Shown: positions 7,804-17,123, counted from the stretch's first letter. The stretch: 23,932 nucleotides of DNA from Chara braunii (GCA_003427395.1 BFEA01000437.1:1287630-1311561); one strand, 5' to 3'. Notes: generated by a model from the sequence alone, not told the origin. A program made the numbers and translations.

Positions 7804-10630
7804 AGGTCCGATACCAGAGGTCAAAAGGGGGCAAGTGCAACAGCACAGGACACACGCGACAGGTGGCGTGGTGGGAGAGAGAGAGAGCAGGTCGGTCAAC
7901 GTGTGCGGCTACTCCAGAGAAACCGTTGATGTCATTACGGGTCTTCAATTTTCCGCTAGCGCTGCTGTTTCGGCTCCTTCTCGAAGCGTCTTGTGTCCGC
8001 CAGGTTGGAGAGAGAAAGAGGGGCAGGTGCCGTGGCACGGGTACGCGCGCATCAGCGGCAGGCCCTGGTGATGAGAAGAAAAAAAAAAAAAAAAAAAAAG
8101 GGGGAGAGCTAGCTCGAAACGAGCCAGCGACGAAGCAGGCACTGAGAACCGAGAGATGGTTACTGATCAAGAATGCCCAAAGCAGTTACGAGTGGGAGAG
8201 AGAGTAGTCCACGTGTGATCCTCCACGTCAATTGAGTCACGATGAGTTTGTATGACAAGAAAAAGCCATTTCGAGTGGCTACATACCAGCGGATGTCAAT
8301 TAAGCTTGCATCGCTAGCGCCTTCATTCTCCGCATGTGCTGTGCATTTTGTTTTTTGAGGGAAGGTAACCAAGATTAGGAGGGGACATACGTGCATAGAC
8401 GGCTCCGAGGGAAATATGCAACGCAGAAGTGGTGCATGTTCGAGAGAGATACGTGGACGACAGGCGGAAGCTCCGGGAGAAGAGAGGGAAGTCAACGAGA
8501 GGAGTCATGCAGATGAGTGTGCTCTGTCTTGCTAGATACAGTAGACTTCAACTGTTGTCTTCGTGATCGCTCAGGGCACCTTGTGGCTGATGAACCGCGG
8601 CGCGACTTCTTGCGCACTCACCAGGGTGACCAGTCTTAGTATCTCTTTGCAAGTTCTCTAGGGTGATAAGCAGTTGGGTGAAGATCAGGAAAGAGCGAGC
8701 ACCGGAGTGTGATTGGACGAGCGCTCAAGAAGTGAAGATCAAGGAGAACGGCACTGCTCTCTCGTTGTTGCCATTGTCGCCCTACCGCTGGATCTCGCGT
8801 AGCTTGCTAAGGATGAAACTCTCGGTTCTCGACATTGGATCCGCCAATGATGGCCAGGAAAGAGAGGCATTCTCCACCGTGCTTTAGATAGGCGAGCGGA
8901 AGCAGACGCCTGTCTTAGTATTGTTGTTGGCGTCAGTGATTACTAAGTGTGTTTGGTATGTCAGATCGAGTTACAAGAGAGGAGGGACGGATGAAGGACG
9001 CAGGTAGCTACTACGAAAACGATTCGTGCGCGCGAAGATAATCTGCTATAGCTTGTGAAGGTCTAGTGTGCCTTCTCTGTTCGAGTCATCTACTTTCCGC
9101 CTGTGCTCAGACACTTACCTGTACATTAGTCAGCCTCTTGTTGGTAGTGGGGAGGCCAAAGCACAAGGATCCTTCTTGGTTGCGTTCAAACCCGGGTTTT
9201 AGCCTGGTGCAACAAGGTGTGTGTGATTAGGGAGGCATTAGTGCAGTGGTTTCGACTTCAGCCCGTAGCGAGTAGAGAGAAGGTCGCTCTCAACTGACAG
9301 GAGGGGGCTGATTATCGGATACTAAACAGTGTTTGTGGAGACATAAAGTTGTCAGAAGGAAGGCGTAGCGTAAGGTCTCATGGTTCAAGGCCTGGAAATC
9401 TTGGTTGGGAGACATCAACGACAGTTCCTAGTGGCATGTGGTTGAAACCAGGCAGATAAGAGCTCATCCTTTCTTGATCCGTCGTCTCTTGCTTGTTTAT
9501 CCTTTGTACTGACTTGGTACAAGAGCTGCCCGATCTTGAATTTCCCCTTCTGCAGACTTTAATAAAATTTGCTTAACCTTTAATCACTTTTTTTTTTTTT
9601 TTTTGAGTCCACACATTACCTGATTGAGGCCGACGGGCTTAATGATAAGCGCAAGAGTCTCTGCACGTATTCATCAAAAGCTTCGGCCTACTAACTAAGG
9701 AAGTCGTAGCAGGTCGGGGTCCCGATCTGGGGAAAAGGGTGACCCCATAGTGAGAAAGAAGTACTAAAATGTTGTTTTCTAGCCTGCAAGTGCCTTCTCA
9801 TGGGCAAGAAAAGATCTTTTCTGAGGGGAATTGCATACCTTCTTGACAAGTTTTTACTCGATGGGGATTAATTATTACGCTTGCTTACACCAGGTCTGCA
9901 TGAGTCGAAGGTTTCATTTGGGGAAGTTCCACGAGAGTCGCTGAACACGCCCAAAATACAGAGTATCTAATCCCTCTCCTTTTATTTATGAAGACGAAGA
10001 AAAGGTTTGACGCGTCAGTCACAATTTGACTACTAGTCCCAGCCATAGCCATAGTCGGGGTGGGTCACTGTTGTCCAAAAGTGGTGGTGAGGATCTGTAG
10101 CAGTCCAAAAGGGTGTATATTCTCTGTTGTACCAGATGTACCGTGCAAAGCTCAGAGCAGCGAGCACATCCCCCGCCTTTTTTATTTGATGGGTACAAAT
10201 CAAGCATGAGCGTGGGACCTCACAAATGATGCTCTTATAATTGATTTACTTGATCATTGCTCATCAATTTAATTGTTTGAAGCTAGATCACTCGGAAAGA
10301 GAATTAACCTGAGACCCTTATTGTACATTACGACACTCTGAGTGCCTCGAGAACTGAGCCTATGTATCTTATGAGGCTTGGGAGTGTTGTGTCTTGCAGT
10401 ACACCTTGCAAGATGCTGGTGAAGGAAGTACTCAATTCGATCCGCTGAATCCAGACATTCAATCATTAGAATTCAGAGGTCGAAGTAGCCCTAAGTGAAG
10501 GTTATGTGCATCCCCGCTCACGGAAAGTGGAAACGGGAGCCGTGCAAAAGGCACCTATGTGTGATGCTGTGGAAATGAACAGACCAGATCTGACGGCGAT
10601 TTGAAGTAAAACCAATACCGAGGAGAAGGT
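7804..10630. other. About 2.8 kb with no supported gene
   Basis: A run of about 20 A ends near 8099. The overlapping frames around it (7655-8170 minus, 7800-8207 plus) contradict each other and have no domain. AATAAA occurs at about 9561, upstream of a T run (9588-9604), a possible but unsupported poly(A) signal. GTTCAAACCC near 9187 resembles a polymerase III B box without a partner A box. Small-exon genes cannot be excluded by eye. Confidence 0.45.
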
Positions 10631-10633
10631 TGA

Positions 10634-10813
10634 AAGTCTGGGAAGGAGAGTTATCCTTCAAGTGGCAGTTATCAGAGTTGTAATTCGGATGACAGTAATC
10701 AGAGTTATCCTTCAAGTGATAGTAACCAGAGTTATCATTCAAGTGACAGAAATCAGAACTACCATCCAGACGACAACAATCAGATTTATCAACAAAATCA
10801 GAATCAGCACTAA
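10634..10813 (+). CDS. Repeat-coded N/Q/S/Y-rich open frame, possible exon
   Basis: This frame has 59 codons between a TGA at 10631 and a TAA at 10811. It encodes an imperfect repeat of nine to ten residues (SYPSSDSNQ, SYHSSDRNQ, NYHPDDNNQ) and ends in QNQNQ. Its DNA counterpart is a tandem unit of roughly 27-30 bp with the core AATCAGAGTTATC. There is no clear start codon, so it would have to be an internal or terminal exon, or only a coding-like minisatellite. The low-complexity composition resembles disordered, prion-like segments, but nothing identifies a function. The frame on the other strand (10518-10742) is a shadow of the same repeat. Confidence 0.3.
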   Translation, partial: KSGKESYPSSGSYQSCNSDDSNQSYPSSDSNQSYHSSDRNQNYHPDDNNQIYQQNQNQH

Positions 10814-11479
10814 GAAACAGCTCTTAAAAGGCACTTAAGCAGCAATCGAACAGCCTATAGTTGACAATCACTAGCTACTCTATCCAACCCTTGACACCTG
10901 TAGAGCAGGTCACCGCTAGGTCTTACACCAGACAGTCTTCGAAGAAGTGAATGCCAACGTTCTAATCAAGAACATTGTTGTTGGCTGTCTAACCAATTCT
11001 TGGTCCGAGCCTTGAGAATAGAGAGGGCGTTATGAAAGAAAGTGAGATCTTGGTGATAAAGCATCGAGTGAACAGGGACAAGAGGGAAGGATGGGAGGAA
11101 AATGCATGCAAAGATATGGAGATATTCAGACTAGTACAGAGGGAATTTGCAGTCAGAACCGCAGGAGAGAGAAAATACATAGAATAAGTAACCTATTTCA
11201 ATGGGCTTGACAACATTCTGCACAGTACCTGTTCTTCGCTAGAAACGGTGGAACAGGCCAGGGTAAGGTTTGCGTGAGCTCAGTAATGCTTTGATTACTT
11301 TCTCCCCAAAGCTTCACCAATATTTGAAACCGCACAACACTCACTCTTGGTTAGAAACGGTTGAGCGGACGAGTAGCGATCAGATAGTGTTCAAAAGAGG
11401 CACTCGGGCTACCGAAACCTTGACTCAGATAACTATTGTCATACTCAGCGCTCTGAACGGTATCTAGATCGGAACTTAG
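10814..11479. other. No gene seen
   Basis: Ordinary-looking sequence between two repeat-coded frames. The frames at 10989-11180 (minus) and 11270-11467 (plus) are short and featureless. If the surrounding plus frames belong to one gene, this could be intron. Confidence 0.35.
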
Positions 11480-11824
11480 GCACAGTACTCAGAACTGTAC
11501 CTGAAGTCGTACTCTGGACAGTACTTAGAACTGTACTCGGTACTGTACTCGGGACCGTACTCAGAACTGTATTCGGAGCCGTACTCGGAGCAGTTCTCAG
11601 GACTGTACCTGAGACTGCATTCAGAACAGCGCATAGAACAAGTGTTCAAAATGACATCTAATTGTGGATTCAGTCGCCACCCTATTTGTGTTTTATCAGC
11701 AAACAGCCAACTCAGACTGCAACAGACATTCTTTAGCAAGCGATCTGTCTTCGGACCAGCAAGCAGTCAATTTCCAGAACGGCAATCAGTCAGTGACATC
11801 AAGTCCTCAGACGGAAATCAGTGA
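11480..11824 (+). CDS. Open frame starting in a 15-nt repeat, possible exon
   Basis: The frame opens after a TAG at 11477 and closes with TGA at 11822. Its first half (to about 11640) is a diverged 15-nt tandem repeat (TACTCGGAACTGTAC-like) and encodes five-residue units such as LYSEP, PYSEL and PYSEQ. The second half is non-repetitive, begins KMTSNCGFSRHP and ends SSDGNQ. A 15-nt unit keeps frame, so the minus strand is also open through the repeat (11476-11739), with an SEYGPEYS pattern. The non-repetitive tail favours the plus strand. There is no recognised domain; an exon or a chance frame are both possible. Confidence 0.3.
   Translation, partial: AQYSELYLKSYSGQYLELYSVLYSGPYSELYSEPYSEQFSGLYLRLHSEQRIEQVFKMTSNCGFSRHPICVLSANSQLRLQQTFFSKRSVFGPASSQFPERQSVSDIKSSDGNQ
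11483..11640. repeat. 15-nt tandem repeat, about ten diverged copies
   Basis: GTACTC-RGA-CT units recur about every 15 nt. Since the period is a multiple of three, it expands without frameshift on either strand. Confidence 0.8.
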
Positions 11825-11875
11825 ACAGAAGCCAGTTAAGTAAGTTACAAACAGCACTTCAGGGCGACAATCTTA

Positions 11876-12073
11876 GTGACAGCGGACAAACGACAACTTG
11901 AAAACAATAATCAGAGAACGGCAGCCAGAGAGCCACAACCAAGAACAACAATGGAAAACAACAATCAGAAATCAATTATCCAAACAACACTCTACCCAAG
12001 AGTCTTTTCATACTTAGACCATCCAAGAGTCTCTCATTTTGAGTTTGTTGATGATGTAGTGAGAGTTCGGTGA
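11876..12073 (+). CDS. N/Q-rich open frame, possible exon
   Basis: There are 65 codons with no ATG at the start (it opens on GTG). The first half contains ENNNQ and MENNNQ motifs from an AACAATCAG-type repeat. The second half (TLYPRVFSYLDHPRVSH, then FEFVDDVVRVR) looks like ordinary protein. It lies six bases before the ATG of the next frame, in a different reading phase, so a frameshift or a splice junction could join them. I do not recognise it. Confidence 0.25.
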   Translation: MTADKRQLENNNQRTAAREPQPRTTMENNNQKSIIQTTLYPRVFSYLDHPRVSHFEFVDDVVRVR

Positions 12074-12078
12074 AAAGC

Positions 12079-12333
12079 ATGGACAACCGCAACACAGTTA
12101 GAGTCTCCTGCTTGCAATATCAGAGTGCTGAAGGGACCTGGAGGGAGAGTGCAGTTGAGGAGTACAATCAGCAGACTGCTATGATGATGGAACGCGCGCT
12201 AGTTCTCGTGAGGGATCATACAAAAATCGAATACACATACTACCTGCATGATAAGAACGGCAGGCTATGTGCCACCATAACTTCTGTGTGCACTATTGAG
12301 GAAGCAAGGAGGATTGTTAGAGGCCACCAGTGA
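12079..12333 (+). CDS. Hypothetical protein segment, 84 residues
   Basis: From the ATG at 12079 (AGCATGGAC, good context) to TGA at 12331. The composition is balanced and the pattern looks like a small alpha/beta domain: strand-like NTVRVSCLQYQ, a helix with AVEEYNQQTAMMMERALVLVRD, a strand pair around EYTYYLHDKNGRL (about residues 54-66), then a helix EEARRIVRGH. It is more protein-like than most frames here. I cannot assign a family. It may be an exon of the same gene as 12498-13013, separated by an AATCAG/CAGT-rich spacer. Confidence 0.4.
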   Translation: MDNRNTVRVSCLQYQSAEGTWRESAVEEYNQQTAMMMERALVLVRDHTKIEYTYYLHDKNGRLCATITSVCTIEEARRIVRGHQ

Positions 12334-12497
12334 GCATTGAACAAGGGCAACTCACCTACCTGGATGCTCAGCAATTAGTCATCAGTGACCATTTAATCAG
12401 TGATCAGTCATCAGCATTCAACTAATCAGCAGGCTACTATCAGCAATCAGTTATTGGCAGTCAGTTCCTTGTGGGCAGTTTGGTAGTCAGTTTTCAG
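12334..12497. repeat. CAGT/ATCAG-rich spacer, possible intron
   Basis: TCAGT and ATCAG words recur irregularly from 12372 to 12490. It ends in TTTTCAG at about 12491-12497, a good 3' splice acceptor, directly before a well-formed open frame. That would make it the end of an intron. No unambiguous donor was chosen. Confidence 0.35.
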
Positions 12498-13013
12498 GAA
12501 TCGTCTGACCGATTCGTACTGGTAAGAGTACTCATGAGAACAGTTCAGTCTACTCAGGTCAGTGAGTCAGTGCTGGCCAGTCTCAATCGCATTTCATGCA
12601 AGGAGGCATTCCATTATCGGTATGTTAATGGCATCGGTTTCAGACAGGGAGATCTGTCAATCTTAATTGTCAAGACCAGTTTTGCTGATGACACTATCCA
12701 CGATCTGAGGCCTTACCTGAAGAAGGGCAAGGAGACTCATAAACTTTTTGATCCAGTCTGGATCTCAGCTATTGAGTACCTTGAGCAGAGAGACAGAGAG
12801 CTCGATGAGACTAGCACTACGCTGATCCGCAGCTTCGGGCCTATGCTCTATACTGACTATCCTAGGCCTCCAGTCCCTTCTCTTCTCACTGACGGCACGA
12901 GTTGGCTGGACGTGATCGGTTTGGCAAAGTGGTACATCTCCCCGGCGGTGATCGACATTGAGGCGTTGACTGAGCCCACTGAGTATTCCTACCTTAGGCG
13001 AGGGGTCTTTTAA
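12498..13013 (+). CDS. Hypothetical protein exon, about 171 residues
   Basis: This is the best protein-like frame in the window. The frame is open from 12471, but the TTTTCAG just before 12498 suggests that the coding part begins there as an exon; it ends with TAA at 13011. The sequence has ordinary composition: a hydrophobic stretch DLSILIVKTSFADD, a charged helix (AIEYLEQRDRELDETSTT), a proline-rich turn (DYPRPPVPSLL), and an aromatic C-terminal region (SWLDVIGLAKWYISPAVID). There is no signal peptide or membrane segment. I do not recognise the family. A plausible polyadenylation signal, AATAAA, lies at 13481. Another donor-like GTAAGA at 12522 complicates the exact exon model. Confidence 0.45.
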   Translation, partial: ESSDRFVLVRVLMRTVQSTQVSESVLASLNRISCKEAFHYRYVNGIGFRQGDLSILIVKTSFADDTIHDLRPYLKKGKETHKLFDPVWISAIEYLEQRDRELDETSTTLIRSFGPMLYTDYPRPPVPSLLTDGTSWLDVIGLAKWYISPAVIDIEALTEPTEYSYLRRGVF

Positions 13014-13480
13014 GTGGACGGGCTGCGTACATTGTGGGAGGAGTTCTCCTTTATGGTCAATTACCGTGTTATGTACCTTGGATGGTCGTGCTCAGAGCTT
13101 CTGGCTACAGGTGGCTTTTTGTCACAAAGCCTCAGCCTCAGACTGTACGTAGGCGTGGGTCTCGACACCAGAGAGGAGCAGTGAAAAGAGATTGAGAGAT
13201 ATGGACTAGAGGGATGAGTGAGGACTCTTGAGAGGTGCTGACCACGCTCGTTTATGTGTACTTTCTGAGATTATTATGAGTTTTCATTCTTCCCTCACTC
13301 AATTGCCCCTGTCTTTGCTCGAGTCCGTCAGTCTTATTTCCTGCATTATTCTTGCTCGATGATTGCCTTCGTGGACGTTTTATCATAGTTCTCAAAATCA
13401 GATTGATATAATTGATGCATGCATAGCACCCCATAATTTTATGATTATTGTTTGTTTAATTCTCTGCTGTTCCGAATCAA
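13014..13480. other. Possible 3' untranslated region, no gene
   Basis: No convincing frame; the small minus frame 13252-13434 is featureless. The stretch lies between the stop at 13011 and an AATAAA, so it would be the 3' UTR if the 12498-13013 exon is the last of its gene. Confidence 0.3.
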
Positions 13481-13486
13481 AATAAA
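13481..13486 (+). terminator. Polyadenylation signal AATAAA
   Basis: A canonical hexamer (in AAAATAAAAGAT) about 470 bp after the stop of the 12498-13013 frame. The motif is common by chance in AT-rich DNA. Confidence 0.25.
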
Positions 13487-13674
13487 AGATTCTTAAGACC
13501 GGGGACCGGCGAAGATCGCAATTGAAGGGTCTCGCTCGAAGCCGGACGCACACAACAGGAAGGGATNTGCATTATTTAATTTATTTTATTTATTGCAATC
13601 ACATACAAAATCCTGCGTGACAGTCTGTTGGCTTTCCGGTCGCAACAGTGGCCCGACTGGAAAAAGTGCGACAG

Positions 13675-13694
13675 CGCGCGCGCGCGCGCGCGCT

Positions 13695-13760
<66 letters not shown>

Positions 13761-13814
13761 CNNNNNNNNNNNNNNNNNNNNNNNNNNNNNNNGTGTGTGT
13801 GTGTGAGTGTGTTT

Positions 13815-13872
<58 letters not shown>

Positions 13873-14005
13873 CAGCGGGGGGGGGGTCCACCCTCCCCCA
13901 ACCAACCAACGAATCAGTCATTCAATCAATCAATCAATCAATCAATCATCAATCAATCAATCAATCAACCAATCAATCAATCACTCAATCAATCATGAAA
14001 AAAAT
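13675..14005. repeat. Compound microsatellite around an assembly gap
   Basis: In order: (CG)n 13675-13692, (GA)n about 13696-13758, 31 N (13762-13792), (GT)n about 13793-13871, a G run near 13876, then the tetranucleotide (AATC)n from about 13916 to 14000. All frames across it are simple repeat. The true length of the dinucleotide tracts is unknown because of the gap. Confidence 0.95.
13762..13792. other. Assembly gap, 31 N
   Basis: N run between a (GA)n and a (GT)n tract. A single N also occurs at 13567. Confidence 1.
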
Positions 14006-14239
14006 CAATCAATAAATGAATAGTTATTTTTTTCCTATTTTTAAATTTTTTTTTGCTACCTATCAAAATCAATCGCCCCAAAATTTTTATTTTTTATATT
14101 TTTTATATTTTTTTTAATGCAGGCCGATAGTGGCAAATGTGCGCAGGCCGAGCGCGCGCGCTGATTTTGAGCGCGCGCCCCCGCCAGGGAGTGGCGTGGC
14201 CGCGCGCAAACTCGGCCGCGGGCCTGTGGCCTAGGAGGT
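14006..14239. other. T-rich then GC-rich non-coding stretch at the retroelement edge
   Basis: Poly-T and TTTTATAT runs (14025-14115) are followed by GCGCGC-rich sequence (14140-14225). The minus-strand retroelement frame ends at about 14231, so its truncation point probably lies here. Confidence 0.5.
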
Positions 14240-14727
14240 CGACCGCGGACCGGGATCCTGCGGCCAGGGCCGAGGGTGCCACGTAGCTTTCCGGTAGTGA
14301 GGGGGTTCCAAAGGATCAGCCATTCGGGATACTTGCACGAGTGGTTCCCCTAAGATTAGAGCCCGCATCCGTTGGATGTTTTTTTCTGTAAGGACGAATG
14401 TTTTCGTTGTTTTCTTCTGGATTGGGTAGCGAGTCAGTTGACGTGCCATGTCCCAGATTACTAGGTCCGCTTCGTCCTCATTGTCAGAGGAGTCGACTGA
14501 CACTTCAGACCCCTGTCCCCTTCGGTCTGTTCTGTCGAGGGGTTCTTTCTAGGTGATCACATGAAGCGGTGGCCTGATTTCGGGAGGAGTTCTTCGAGTT
14601 GTCGGTAGCGTAGTTCAAAGAGGTAATCACATTGGGATAACATATGGTTTTCCACAAGTGTTCCGAAGGATGAATGATCGCCCTTCGAAATCCAAGTTGG
14701 CTCGTAGCGCAGTGAGGGTTGGTAATC
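14231..14727 (-). pseudogene. Retroelement protease C-terminus and linker before reverse transcriptase, frameshifted
   Basis: Read on the minus strand from 14727, one frame gives LPTLTALRANLDFEGRSF, typical of the end of a retroviral-type protease (the GLPxL turn followed by an N/I-D-F-E-G segment), then CGKPYVIP and a stop. A second part (14503-14231) is an acidic then basic linker starting SVDSSDNEDEADL, with LTRYPIQKKTTKTFVL and a helix ending RALILG. This directly continues the protease half that ends at about 17124, so the two halves were once adjacent. Stops and phase changes between the parts show decay. The frame ends before any polymerase motif. Confidence 0.65.
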
Positions 14728-14924
14728 AAAAAAACTATGTGTCCTATCAACGGGCAACGGGGTTTTTTCAACGTCGTTGTACCCGTTGAATAACCCTCGG
14801 GGCCCCGTTGTATCCCCGTTGAATAGTACAATGGGCCCTCCCCATTGAATACTGTTCAACGGAGAGGGCGCATTGGGCCTCGAACACGTCGCTCGATGCG
14901 CGTGGAGCAAAATTTGTTTTCATC

Positions 14925-14981
14925 CTATTGAATCCCGTTGAATCCCGTTGAATCTCCGTTGAATCCCCGTTGAAACCCGTC
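14925..14981. repeat. CCCGTTGAAT short tandem repeat
   Basis: Five copies of a 10-11-bp unit (CCCGTTGAAT and variants) lie in tandem. Other copies are scattered at 14756-14880 and 17064-17112, near both ends of the inserted element. Confidence 0.8.
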
Positions 14982-15105
14982 GTTTTTTTTTTTTTTGTTT
15001 TTTTTTTTAACCTCTGACCACAAAGTCCAGGGGGCTGGTCCCACCTGTAGTTGTTGAGTTTAGAAAACTGAACGGTGTGATGCCATTTCGACATTAATGA
15101 ATTAG

Positions 15106-15130
15106 AAAAAAAAAAAAAAAAAAAAAAAAA
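15106..15130. repeat. A(25) homopolymer
   Basis: An uninterrupted A run inside the inserted element. The T-rich stretch at 14984-15008 is similar in length and opposite in sense. Confidence 0.95.
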
Positions 15131-15520
15131 CGCTACAAACAACTTTTCTTCTTATTTTTGATAACGTAACTCGGAGAAATGAAACATGTCTAGAACAGTC
15201 GGAGTGAATGTCTCTGTGAAAAAGGAGGTCACCATTTGTAAAATGGAAAGGGACAACGTGGATGGCCAAATGCCTTCATTGCCCAATGAAGGAAAGGAGT
15301 TTGATGCCAAAGAGCAAAACACAGCTGTCAGAGTTCCTCCATTTCGGTGCACCAAGCCTAGTGTTAAACAACCAATACTTGGCCCATACATGGGCCCCGG
15401 GCCTTCCCGGTTAACGGGCCGCAGTTTTCGGGGCTCGGGGAAGGCCCGAAAGTGCGATGGAGGACGACGTGCGTGGGCCCACAAAAACGGGGCAAATGGA
15501 CAATAAGATGTCCTGGTGCT

Positions 15521-15639
15521 GTGCTATGTGGAAACGTTCGGAGGCTGAAGGCGACTAGGGGGAGAAGAGAAGAAAAGGAACTGCAACACGAGAAGAAAAA
15601 AAAAACAGATCGTTGCTTTTTTTTTTTTTTTTTTTTTTG
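15521..15639. repeat. Duplicated segment, copy 1
   Basis: The 119 bp from GTGCTATGTGGAAACG to the end of a poly-T tract are repeated at 15844-15960, nearly identically (differences only around the A run and in T number). The second copy starts exactly where the sequencing adapter ends, so the duplication is probably an assembly artefact. Confidence 0.9.
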
Positions 15640-15763
15640 GAAGAAAACTGGTTTTTCATGACTGTCATCCTCCAAAGAAAGGTTAACAGTTTTAAAAGTT
15701 ATCCGGTTGTTATTTAGGCCCCGGGCTCCCCCGGAAAAACACAGGGAAAGGAAAATAATTTAG

Positions 15764-15797
<34 letters not shown>

Positions 15798-15810
15798 GAA
15801 GAATCTGAGG

Positions 15811-15844
15811 CTGTCTCTTATACACATCTAGATGTGTATAAGAG
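15811..15844. other. Nextera mate-pair junction adapter left in the assembly
   Basis: CTGTCTCTTATACACATCT (15811-15829) is the 19-base Tn5 mosaic end in one orientation. It is followed at once by AGATGTGTATAAGAG (15830-15844), the first 15 bases of its reverse complement. Head-to-head mosaic ends are the junction adapter of the Nextera mate-pair library method; only the final ACAG is missing. This is synthetic sequence, not biology, and the join across it cannot be trusted. Confidence 0.97.
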
Positions 15845-15960
15845 TGCTATGTGGAAACGTTCGGAGGCTGAAGGCGACTAGGGGGAGAAGAGAAGAAAAG
15901 GAACTGCAACACGAGAAGAAAAAAAAAAAAGATCGTTGCTTTTTTTTTTTTTTTTTTTTT
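15844..15960. repeat. Duplicated segment, copy 2
   Basis: Near-exact repeat of 15521-15639, beginning at the last base of the adapter. Beyond its poly-T it continues into GCCGCCAGCCC, whereas copy 1 continues into GGAAGAAAACTGG. Confidence 0.9.
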
Positions 15961-15984
15961 GCCGCCAGCCCAGTAAGGTTAGCA

Positions 15985-16580
15985 CTTTTTAGAATGTATC
16001 GGGCTGTACTTGTGGGCACAGTGGATGAATCTGAGGGCTTGGTATCTCTTTTGCCCTTTATTTTTTTTTTTTTGGAAATAGTATCTCGGCTGTTTGTGTT
16101 TCTGCTCCCCGTGAGACAAGGGAAGCATTCAATGCTTGCCAACGGTTCCAAGTCCACAGCTTCACTGTGACATAGAACTTTCCAGAATGCATCTGGTTGC
16201 ACTTCGGTGCAGCAGAGGGTGTATTTGAGGGCATTCACGTTCAGAGCTTGGTACCTCTTCTCCCCTTTTTTTTTTTTTTTTTTTGACTCCCCGTGAGAGA
16301 CGGGAAGCATTCAATGCATGCCAACCGTTTCAATTCCAGAGCTTCACTTGACGTAGCACTTTCCAGAATGTATCTGGCTGCACTTTGCGGCAGCAGCAGA
16401 TGTATCTGAGGGCAATCGCGTTCAGAGCTTAGTACCTTGTTTCCCCTTTGTTTTTTTTTTTTTCTTTATTTTCCTTTCCAAGATTCTCGGCTGTTTGTGA
16501 TTCTGCTCCCCACCAGAGGCGGGGAGCATTCAACGAGATCTTTCCAGATGGATCTGGATGCACTTCTGCCCAGGCCATTT
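15985..16580. repeat. Diverged 181-193-bp tandem repeat with poly-T and hairpin
   Basis: The marker AGAATGYATC starts units at 15991, 16184 and 16365, and a variant (AGATGGATC) starts a fourth, partial unit near 16546. Each unit runs: CTGCACTT, GAGGGC with TTCAGAGCTTGGTACCT, a T(12-20) tract, often CGGCTGTTTGTG, then a short hairpin and GCATTCAAYG. The hairpins lie at 16104-16126, 16287-16308 and 16505-16527; the last has a perfect 7-bp stem, GCTCCCC/GGGGAGC. Frames are interrupted, so it is not a protein repeat. Confidence 0.75.
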
Positions 16581-16781
16581 TCATGTACACGAGTGGAAAC
16601 AAGAAAACTACAGCCGCTTTACATTCCAGCTGCTGGCAGCAGGTCCAGAATAAGGGCGGTACTTGTGCCAAGCATCAAATGTCCCATGTTGTTTCCCGCC
16701 CCCGGCAGGCTCGGCAAAAATCGGTGCACAGGGCATATTCAGGCTCGGCTTCAATAGATGGGCCAAGTACTGGTGGTTTAA

Positions 16782-17063
16782 GGAGAGGAGGGGGGGAACC
16801 AAGATCTCCTTACTTTTACGGGTAATACATGTAAAAAAAAAAAAAATAAAAAAAAATCGATGTGTTAAAGTGTGCTTAGTTTTTTTTTTTTTTTAATTAT
16901 TTAAATACTAAAAAAATGAAAATAAAAATATGGGGATGTAGAGCGCAAAAAAATATACACCGCCATTTATTATTATTATTTTTTTTTAATTCTTTGCCAG
17001 TGAAAACAATGTTTGCGGGCCGCATTGTACCCCGTTCTAATGCGGTATAACGCAAAGTTATGA
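16782..17063. other. A/T-rich interior of the inserted element, no gene
   Basis: A(14) and T(16) tracts, a short (TTA)n patch near 16966-16979, and AT-rich filler between the nested TTAA element and the CCCGTTGAA-rich right end. Confidence 0.6.
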
Positions 17064-17123
17064 CGGGGGTTCAACGGTCGTTGAGCTGTTCAACGGGAAA
17101 ACCCCGTTGAATCGAATTTCGGA

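Larger units (their letters stand above)
15364..16781. mobile_element. Nested element with 24-bp terminal inverted repeats at TTAA
   Basis: The left end 15364-15387 and the inverted right end 16758-16781 match at 22 of 24 positions, reading TTAAACMACCARTACTTGG and then CCCAT. Each end carries TTAA at its outer edge (15364-15367, 16778-16781). This fits a TTAA target duplication, as used by piggyBac and Kolobok transposons, followed by an inverted repeat starting AC. The interior (about 1.4 kb) has no transposase frame. It holds a subterminal 10-bp inverted repeat (15399-15408/15438-15447), poly-T tracts and a tandem repeat, so it is non-autonomous. A shorter relative sits at 22548-22705. The assembled length is unreliable because of the adapter at 15811. 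Confidence 0.6.

Noticed and set aside
13576-14023. Several open frames around the N gap
   Set aside because: They consist of (GA)n, (GT)n and (AATC)n translations plus unknown bases.
15828-16310. A 160-codon minus frame
   Set aside because: It spans the sequencing adapter and poly-T tracts of the tandem repeat, so it is an artefact.
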